Source of the DNA: Avanaerovorax sp964442135
Lineage (GTDB): Bacteria > Bacillota > Clostridia > Peptostreptococcales > Anaerovoracaceae
Assembly (NCBI GenBank): GCA_964442135.1
Contig: CAYTYN010000002.1
Coordinates: forward strand, 31,638 to 95,637
Direction: 5' to 3'
DNA length: 64,000 bases
In this document: positions 59,081 to 64,000 of the stretch, in pieces
Layout: the number at the start of each line of letters is the position of its first letter
Numbering within the stretch: position 1 is the stretch's first letter
Position numbers and translations under genes: made by a program
The notes under the pieces: generated by a model
Databases searched by the model: none
The model's input: only the letters and a program-made list of their open reading frames with translations
Told to the model about the DNA's origin: nothing

Positions 59081-60003
59081 CGTCCCTCTCCCCGGCTCTT
59101 CAGAGCCTCCCTCTCAGCTATCCCCGTGTGATAGTTATAGTAGAGAAGGCCTGTAACCACTACTGCGCATCCCACGATCTCCCATCCCTGAGGGATCTGT
59201 CCCAAGAAGATCACGCCTAAAATTATGGCAAAAACCGATTCTCCCGATTCCCATGTCGATACGTAGAGAGAATCCACGTACCCGAAGCAAAGGTTGAATA
59301 CAGCGTGAGCGCCGATCTGGCACACGAAGGTCATGGCTACGATGAGCATGTAATCCTTCGCGCTGTATCCCAGCACCGGCGTCTCCGTTATGATTATCCC
59401 GAAAACGAAGCATATCCAGCATGACAGGAAGACCAGGAAAACGTACACGCTTCCTGAGACAGTCTTTCTGACCTGATCTCCTATGGCGAAATAAACGCCC
59501 ATGCATATGGCTGCTCCCAAGGCAAGCATATCTCCGGTGAAGCTTCCTGAGGAAAGCTGGCCGTAGTCGATTCCGGCTACCATGCCGCATCCCAGCAGCG
59601 CCAGCGCTATTCCCAAAACCGGCCTGATGCCGACCTTCCGCTTAAGGATGAGAACAGTTATGATCAGCACTACCAGCGGGTGCATGGCCGCCAGTACCAC
59701 GGCGCTGGCCACATTGGTCAGCTTTACCGCATTAAACCAAGTGAAATAATGACCGAAAAGAAAAACGCCGGCGATAAAAGTCCAAAAAAGCTCCTTCGGC
59801 TTTACAGTCAGGAGTTGCTCTCTTTGCTTCATCAATACCGGAACGGCGCAGAAGGGCACGCCTACGGAGAGACGCCAAAATCCGATGGCAAGGGACGGCG
59901 CCTCTATGGCGCTTCCGAATATTCCCGAAGAAGAGCCTGCCACTACCGCCACCACTACTATTGCTTTTACATATTTCTTGAAAAATGCGCTTTCGTTGTT
60001 CAT
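59077..60003 (-). CDS. DMT-superfamily transporter (two EamA domains)
   Basis: A 308-residue membrane protein with ten predicted helices in two EamA repeats (about 10-145 and 160-295). WRLSVGVPFCAVPVL and VASAVVLAAMHPLVVLIITVL are typical. The substrate is unknown; family members export metabolites or amino acids. It follows mtnA directly and overlaps scpA. Confidence 0.9.
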   Translation of the reverse strand: MNNESAFFKKYVKAIVVVAVVAGSSSGIFGSAIEAPSLAIGFWRLSVGVPFCAVPVLMKQREQLLTVKPKELFWTFIAGVFLFGHYFTWFNAVKLTNVASAVVLAAMHPLVVLIITVLILKRKVGIRPVLGIALALLGCGMVAGIDYGQLSSGSFTGDMLALGAAICMGVYFAIGDQVRKTVSGSVYVFLVFLSCWICFVFGIIITETPVLGYSAKDYMLIVAMTFVCQIGAHAVFNLCFGYVDSLYVSTWESGESVFAIILGVIFLGQIPQGWEIVGCAVVVTGLLYYNYHTGIAEREALKSRGEGR

Positions 60004-61068
60004 CTACTCGACTTCTCCCGAGATGATTTTCCGAAGGTTTTCCCCATAAGGAGGGTATACTATGCCTCTTTCGGTTACTACAGCCGTAATGTCTCCGGCG
60101 TCCGTAACGTCAAAGGCCGGGTTGAAGGTTTTAATCCCCTCCGGCGCCATAGGCTTCTCATACCACATCCTGTAGATCTCTTTTCCGTCTCTCTCTTCTA
60201 TCACTATGTCGTCACCGGACGCCGTGTTCATATCGATGGTGGAGGTCGGTACGAACATGTAAAAAGGTATGCCGTACTTCTTCGCCAGAACCGCCACCGC
60301 CGACGTACCGATTTTGTTGGCTCCGTCCCCGTTGGCAGCCATACGGTCGCAGCCTACTACCACAGCGTCTACCTTGCCCTGTTTCATCACTGTCGCCGCC
60401 ATGTTGTCACATATGAGGGTTACATCCGCTCCGGCCTTGGTAAGCTCCCAGGACGTAAGCCTGGCTCCCTGAAGGAGCGGTCTCGTCTCATCGGCGAAAA
60501 TGTGAAAGTCATAGCCTCTCTCCAGCCCCAAATAAATAGGAGAAAGGCACGTCCCGTACCTGGAGGTGGCGAGGGCCCCGGCGTTACAGTGAGTGAGTAT
60601 GCCCATGCCGGACTTCAGCAGGGAAAGGCCGTGTTCTCCCATGGCTCTGCAGGCGGCTTCGTCCTCGGAGTGTATGGCTACGGCCTCCTCACGGACTGCC
60701 TCTAAGGCCTGCTCTCCACTGTCAAAGCCGACAGACTCTACTCTATTCACTATCCGGTCCACTGCCCAGGTAAGGTTTACGGCCGTTGGCCGCGCTCCCT
60801 TTATCCTATCGCAAACCCTTTCGAAAGCATCTTTAAATTTGCCGCCCTTTTCCTTCATATCGTTTTTTACCGATACATAGACCCCGTAGCCGGCGGCTAC
60901 TCCGATAGCGGGAGCTCCTCTGACCCTCAGCCTGAATATGGCGTCCCAAACGTCATCCTCTGTCTTAAGCTCCAGCCACTCTTCCTTCTCCGGAAGAAGG
61001 GTCTGATCCAGGATAAACAATCTGTCATCCTGAAATTTCAAAGGCACTATTTCAGTGTACGATCCCAT
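60004..61068 (-). CDS. mtnA: S-methyl-5-thioribose-1-phosphate isomerase
   Basis: A 354-residue isomerase that turns methylthioribose 1-phosphate to methylthioribulose 1-phosphate in methionine salvage. RGAPAIGVAAGYG, the catalytic Cys in THCNAGALATSRYGT and the Asp in GCDRMAANGDGANKIGT are present. The ATG at 61068 is chosen because GAGGA lies five bases upstream. No other salvage gene (mtnK, mtnP, mtnN) is near. In some bacteria this family acts on ribose or deoxyribose analogues. Confidence 0.93.
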   Translation of the reverse strand: MGSYTEIVPLKFQDDRLFILDQTLLPEKEEWLELKTEDDVWDAIFRLRVRGAPAIGVAAGYGVYVSVKNDMKEKGGKFKDAFERVCDRIKGARPTAVNLTWAVDRIVNRVESVGFDSGEQALEAVREEAVAIHSEDEAACRAMGEHGLSLLKSGMGILTHCNAGALATSRYGTCLSPIYLGLERGYDFHIFADETRPLLQGARLTSWELTKAGADVTLICDNMAATVMKQGKVDAVVVGCDRMAANGDGANKIGTSAVAVLAKKYGIPFYMFVPTSTIDMNTASGDDIVIEERDGKEIYRMWYEKPMAPEGIKTFNPAFDVTDAGDITAVVTERGIVYPPYGENLRKIISGEVE

Positions 61069-61174
61069 CTTTTTCCTCGTATCCTGTATCTTTAGTTTCA
61101 GCTTTACCTCTTTCAGCTCTGCTTCGGCGTACCCGGGCAATACCTCTTCCCCGAGCCCGCAGAAATCTCACATG

Positions 61175-61214
61175 CAAAAAATACGGTGTTCGTCGCTTGA
61201 ATCGTCAGAACACC
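61175..61214 (-). terminator. Terminator after the CobW gene
   Basis: On the minus strand GGTGTTC and GAACACC enclose a loop and are followed after GTA by six T. It lies 20 bases past the CobW stop and ends that transcript before mtnA. Confidence 0.75.
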
Positions 61215-61233
61215 CCTATTTCCCTTTACCATA

Positions 61234-62382
61234 CTAAAGTCCGAAGAGCTCCCTTATGGCATCTTCTTCAATGTCCGCGCCGATGACGCATATCTTTCCT
61301 GTCACATCTGCGCTTCCGAACCTGACGTCCGCCTCTCCCGGCACGTAATCGAAGTGAATCCATCTTCCATCCTCTCCTTCTACGATACCCTTAGCTCTGA
61401 GCACCTGCCCGTACTCGGTGAAGTTTTGGAGCTTTCCCAGAGCCTCCTCGATGCCTTCAGCAGTAAACCTCTTAGCCGTCTCTTCACCAAAGCTGGTGAA
61501 CACGTCATCAGCGTGATGATGGTGATGGTCGTGGTGATGACCGTGATGGTCGTGGCCGCAGTGATGGCCGTGACCATCGTGACCGTGGTGATGGTCATGG
61601 TCGTGATCATCGTGACCGTGGTGATGACCGTGATGGTCATGGCCGCAGTGATGACCCTGATCATCATGATCGTGGTGATGACCGTGATGGTCGTGGCCGC
61701 AGTGATGACCCTGATCATCGTGATCGTGATGATGGTCATGGTCGTGATTCATCTGAGCCTCCAGCTTTTCCATCTCAATCTCTATGGTGTTCTTCTTCTC
61801 CATAGTCTCCAGCATCTGAACACCGGTTATCTCCTCCCACGGTGTGGTTATTAAAGAAGCCTTGTCATTATGCTGTTTAATAAGCTCTACGCACTGATAC
61901 AGCTTCTCACCGGAAAGACCTGTAGTATGGCTAAGCACTATGGTGCTGGCGTTTTCAATCTGATTGTTGAAGAATTCGCCGAAATTCTTCATGTACATTT
62001 TGCACTTTTTGGCGTCTACCACGGTGGTAAAGCCGTTGAGGACGATCTTATCGTTATTAAGCCTCTCCACGGCCAGAATCACGTCGCTGAGCTTGCCGAC
62101 TCCCGACGGCTCTATGAGTATCCTGTCAGGGTCAAATTCTGCAATGACCTGTTCCAGAGCCTTTCCAAAATCCCCTACCAGACTGCAGCAAATGCAGCCG
62201 GAATTCATTTCGTTGATTTTTATTCCGGCGTCCTTCAGAAATCCTCCGTCGATTCCTATCTCGCCGAACTCGTTCTCAATGAGAACCAAGTCTTCACCCT
62301 TATAGGCTTCTTCTATCAGTTTCTTTATAAGCGTTGTCTTTCCCGCTCCCAGGAATCCCGAAAAAATGTCTACTTTAGTCAT
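61234..62382 (-). CDS. CobW/G3E-family GTPase with histidine-rich metal-binding insert
   Basis: A 382-residue metallochaperone-type GTPase. The P-loop GFLGAGKTT is at 9-17, IENEFGEIGID at 35-45, the metal-binding CxCC motif as Cys63-Ile-Cys65-Cys66, and a C-terminal CobW_C domain at about 295-380. Residues 211-290 contain 44 His by my count, with GHHCGHDHHGHHH three times. Where GTPases have NKxD the sequence reads LSHTTGLSG (150-158), so nucleotide choice may differ. Likely ligand Zn, Ni or Co; which is unknown. It has its own promoter (62435-62462). Confidence 0.9.
   Translation of the reverse strand: MTKVDIFSGFLGAGKTTLIKKLIEEAYKGEDLVLIENEFGEIGIDGGFLKDAGIKINEMNSGCICCSLVGDFGKALEQVIAEFDPDRILIEPSGVGKLSDVILAVERLNNDKIVLNGFTTVVDAKKCKMYMKNFGEFFNNQIENASTIVLSHTTGLSGEKLYQCVELIKQHNDKASLITTPWEEITGVQMLETMEKKNTIEIEMEKLEAQMNHDHDHHHDHDDQGHHCGHDHHGHHHDHDDQGHHCGHDHHGHHHGHDDHDHDHHHGHDGHGHHCGHDHHGHHHDHHHHHADDVFTSFGEETAKRFTAEGIEEALGKLQNFTEYGQVLRAKGIVEGEDGRWIHFDYVPGEADVRFGSADVTGKICVIGADIEEDAIRELFGL
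61528..61716 (-). repeat. Histidine-rich coding repeat in the CobW gene
   Basis: Two adjoining 54-base units (61663-61716 and 61609-61662) and a third related unit (about 61528-61575) encode GHHCGHDHHGHHH. The CAC/CAT-rich bases make the region prone to slippage, so the number may vary between strains. Confidence 0.85.
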
Positions 62383-62434
62383 TTATACCATCTCTCTTCT
62401 TTTAATATTAACGCTTTCTCTCTCAATCCCCAAT

Positions 62435-62462
62435 ATTATACCACTTTGTAATCATTTATCAA
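62435..62462 (-). promoter_or_regulatory. Promoter of the CobW gene
   Basis: On the minus strand TTGATA (62457-62462), 16 bases, TATAAT (62435-62440). The spacer contains AATGATTAC, half of a Zur-like site, but no full palindrome. Confidence 0.75.
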
Positions 62463-62497
62463 GATTTACTCTGGGTTAAACGGTTGAAAGTGTGCGC

Positions 62498-63151
62498 TTA
62501 AATCTCCCTCGTTGCGTGGAGAGTGAATCGGTTCTTTTTATAGTCTATTAACCCGTCTCTCTTCATCTCGGAAAGCTCCTTTGACATGGCGCTGCGGTTG
62601 ACGGAAAGATAGTCGGCAAGTCCTTGGCGGTCAAAGGGGATACGGAACGTGGAGCTTCCCCGCCTGATCATCTCCGATGTGAGATAGGACATAAGCTTTT
62701 CCCGGGTCGTTCTCCTGCATATATGCTCCATCTTCCTGTTCAGCATCAGGTTTTTCCGCGCCATGGTCGAGAGCAGGTTCATGGCCGGTTTTCCCCCTTC
62801 AATCTCCAGTATATCCCTGACCCGTATCCAGAGAACCCTGCTGTTTTCAGCGGCTTCCACGTCTACGGTGACCTCTGCGCCTTCGATGCTTCCAAAGACC
62901 TCCGCGAAAATTTCTCCCTGACCGATCTCGGATATGATGTTCCTGTTTCCGTCAAAATCCTCCGTTATTATGAGCAGGCGGCCTTCCGTCAATACTCCCA
63001 TGCTTTCGGTCACATCCCCTCTCCTGAGAATAAGATCCCCTTTGGGATAGCTTCTCTCTATGGGATCGAGTTTTTCCACGATCATTTTAATCTCGTCCGG
63101 CTCCATCCCTCTGAACAGACTGCACATCTTAAGAGCTTCGATTTTTTCCAT
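62498..63151 (-). CDS. Crp/Fnr-family transcriptional regulator
   Basis: A 217-residue regulator with a cyclic-nucleotide-binding-type sensor domain (about 10-120; GDLILRRGDVTESMGVLTEGRL) and a Crp-type helix-turn-helix (about 150-215; RQGLADYLSVNRSAMSKELSEMKRDGLIDY). It lacks Fnr-type cysteine clusters. The ATG at 63151 is chosen because AAAGGTGA lies seven bases upstream. It is divergent from the ferredoxin gene, an arrangement seen for HcpR regulators near hcp-frdX genes. Confidence 0.9.
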   Translation of the reverse strand: MEKIEALKMCSLFRGMEPDEIKMIVEKLDPIERSYPKGDLILRRGDVTESMGVLTEGRLLIITEDFDGNRNIISEIGQGEIFAEVFGSIEGAEVTVDVEAAENSRVLWIRVRDILEIEGGKPAMNLLSTMARKNLMLNRKMEHICRRTTREKLMSYLTSEMIRRGSSTFRIPFDRQGLADYLSVNRSAMSKELSEMKRDGLIDYKKNRFTLHATREI

Positions 63152-63268
63152 AAGCAGTTCACCTTTTGTCGGAAATGCAACGTACTTCGTCATCATATTA
63201 TTCTATACTCTTGTAACAGTCAATGATATTTTCCTGCACGGGCAGGATGGAAGGGGAGAAGAGAAGTT

Positions 63269-63892
63269 ATGAAAAGAAAGATAATCCAAATAGATCAGGA
63301 CAAGTGCAACGGCTGCGGACTTTGCGCCGAGGCGTGTCACGAGGAAGCCATCGGAATGGTAGACGGAAAGGCTGTTCTCCTTAGAGACGATTACTGTGAC
63401 GGACTGGGTGACTGCCTTCCCGCATGCCCTGCGGGAGCTATAACCTTTGTGGAAAGAGAAGCTCTCCCATACGACAAATCCGCTGTAGAAGCTAAAAAGT
63501 CGTCCCGGTTGTCCCAGTCATCTCAGCCGTCACAGTTGGCTCAGTGGCCTGTTCAGATCAGGCTGGTTCCGGTTAACGCGCCATACTTTGACGGTGCTCA
63601 CCTGCTTGTAGCGGCGGACTGTACCGCCTTCGCGTACGGAGGCTTTCATCGGGACTTCATGAAGCATAAGACCACTCTCGTCGGGTGTCCTAAGCTGGAC
63701 AGTGTGGACTACTCGGAAAAGCTTGCTGAAATCATCAGAAACAACGACATAAGAAGCGTAACGGTAGTTAGAATGGAGGTTCCATGCTGCAGCGGCATAG
63801 AAATGGCGGTAAAGAAGGCTTTGCAGGACAGCGGCAGGTTTATCCCCTGGCAGGTCGCCATCATATCCACCGAGGGAGAGATTCTGGAGTAA
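63269..63892 (+). CDS. Dicluster ferredoxin-like protein (FrdX-like)
   Basis: A 207-residue protein with an N-terminal two-cluster ferredoxin domain and a C-terminal domain of unknown job. Cluster I uses Cys13, Cys16, Cys19 with Cys53; cluster II has Cys43, Cys49 and Cys23, and Leu46 replaces the usual fourth cysteine, so it may be a 3Fe-4S or atypical cluster. A Ser/Gln linker (about 75-90) joins a domain with VAADCTAFAYG, GCPKLD and VPCCSGIEM, whose cysteines may bind a further cofactor. It is divergent from the Crp/Fnr gene, which may control it. Confidence 0.85.
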   Translation: MKRKIIQIDQDKCNGCGLCAEACHEEAIGMVDGKAVLLRDDYCDGLGDCLPACPAGAITFVEREALPYDKSAVEAKKSSRLSQSSQPSQLAQWPVQIRLVPVNAPYFDGAHLLVAADCTAFAYGGFHRDFMKHKTTLVGCPKLDSVDYSEKLAEIIRNNDIRSVTVVRMEVPCCSGIEMAVKKALQDSGRFIPWQVAIISTEGEILE

Positions 63893-63912
63893 ATATTCAA
63901 AACTTTTTCATG

Positions 63913-63944
63913 CCGGCAGGGGTGGTTTCAGCCCCTGCCGGTTT
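63913..63944 (+). terminator. Terminator after the ferredoxin gene
   Basis: CCGGCAGGGG and CCCCTGCCGG form a 10-bp stem with a nine-base loop, followed by TTTATT. It lies 20 bases past the stop codon. Confidence 0.8.
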
Positions 63945-63995
63945 ATTGTGGCTTTAGCGGCGGTTTCGAGCACGAAGGGCGAGAAACAATAAACC
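63940..63995. repeat. 10-bp inverted repeat at the window end
   Basis: GGTTTATTGT (63940-63949) and ACAATAAACC (63986-63995) are perfect inverted arms; inside, TTCG-AGCA-CGAA forms a further small hairpin. The left arm shares its first bases with the terminator. It may be a structured RNA or part of a repeat family; the window ends five bases later. Confidence 0.4.
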
Positions 63996-64000
63996 ACCGG

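Noticed and set aside
61354..61854. Plus-strand open frame of 166 codons rich in Val and Met
   Set aside because: It is the antisense reading of the histidine-rich CobW insert (CAC/CAT read as GTG/ATG). No ribosome site or family likeness.
62441..62470. Zur box before the CobW gene
   Set aside because: Only AATGATTAC is present; the second half of the palindrome is missing.
63190..63225. HcpR/Fnr box between the Crp/Fnr and ferredoxin genes
   Set aside because: TTGTAACA is a single half-site with no clear inverted partner; kept only as a hint.
1..64000. tRNA, rRNA, CRISPR, insertion sequence, prophage or plasmid origin
   Set aside because: Looked for tRNA TPsiC arms, repeat-spacer arrays, transposase motifs and integrases by eye; none seen.

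Overview
The window looks like a chromosomal stretch of an anaerobic, amino-acid- or peptide-using Gram-positive bacterium of the Clostridia (Bacillota). Pointers are the ylxM-ffh-rpsP-khpA-rimM-trmD and sepF-yggT-divIVA neighbourhoods, dnaE next to pfkA, a tryptophan T-box, strong AGGAGG-type ribosome sites, TTGACA/TATAAT promoters, and a small CxxC/CxxC protein resembling the sporulation factor Gin. The affinity to Anaerovoracaceae-like Clostridia is a guess from content, not a measurement. Almost everything reads on the minus strand. It is a draft assembly: a run of 100 N lies at 7257-7356. I see no tRNA, rRNA, CRISPR array, insertion sequence or prophage.

Layout. 1-7256: a two-component system (kinase cut by the window edge), a PBP2-like transpeptidase with an FHA-FtsW/RodA fusion, an SDR reductase and gap. 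7357-12909: rpoZ, gmk, yicC, divergent rqcH (NFACT), a small alarmone synthetase, an alpha/beta hydrolase and the Gin-like gene. 12970-21904: a long minus-strand run of translation and division genes, from ylxM-ffh-rpsP-khpA-rimM-trmD through a membrane-fusion-like protein, yggS, sepF, yggT, divIVA, lspA and rluD to a flavin reductase. 22025-29615: a nine-gene Mrp/Mbh-type cation/proton antiporter operon with split MrpA, three large antiporter-like subunits and a small unknown membrane protein. 29775-35991: sppA, an aminotransferase, an ornithine-cyclodeaminase-family gene, an ArsR-type regulator with a large N-terminal domain, and a divergent YjiH-type transporter. 36104-49169: a lipoprotein, tatD, metG, then the dnaE-pfkA-flavodoxin-rmuC-phosphoesterase-deoB-pyrimidine phosphorylase run. 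49365-51132: a Trp T-box leader and trpB2. 51202-56927: an oligopeptide ABC transporter. 57159-61068: aroK, scpB, scpA, an EamA transporter and mtnA. 61234-63892: a histidine-rich CobW GTPase, a Crp/Fnr regulator and a divergent ferredoxin.

How it works together. Peptide import (opp), amino-acid conversion (aminotransferase, cyclodeaminase family, YjiH transporter) and ion-gradient handling (Mrp) fit an amino-acid fermenter. The two most interesting regulatory stretches are the leader of the mrp operon, where a consensus promoter runs straight into a terminator hairpin with two competing left arms (a candidate ion-sensing riboswitch, perhaps Na+), and the cyclodeaminase-regulator-YjiH locus, where two outward promoters are nearly the same sequence and each carries the same 15-base element.
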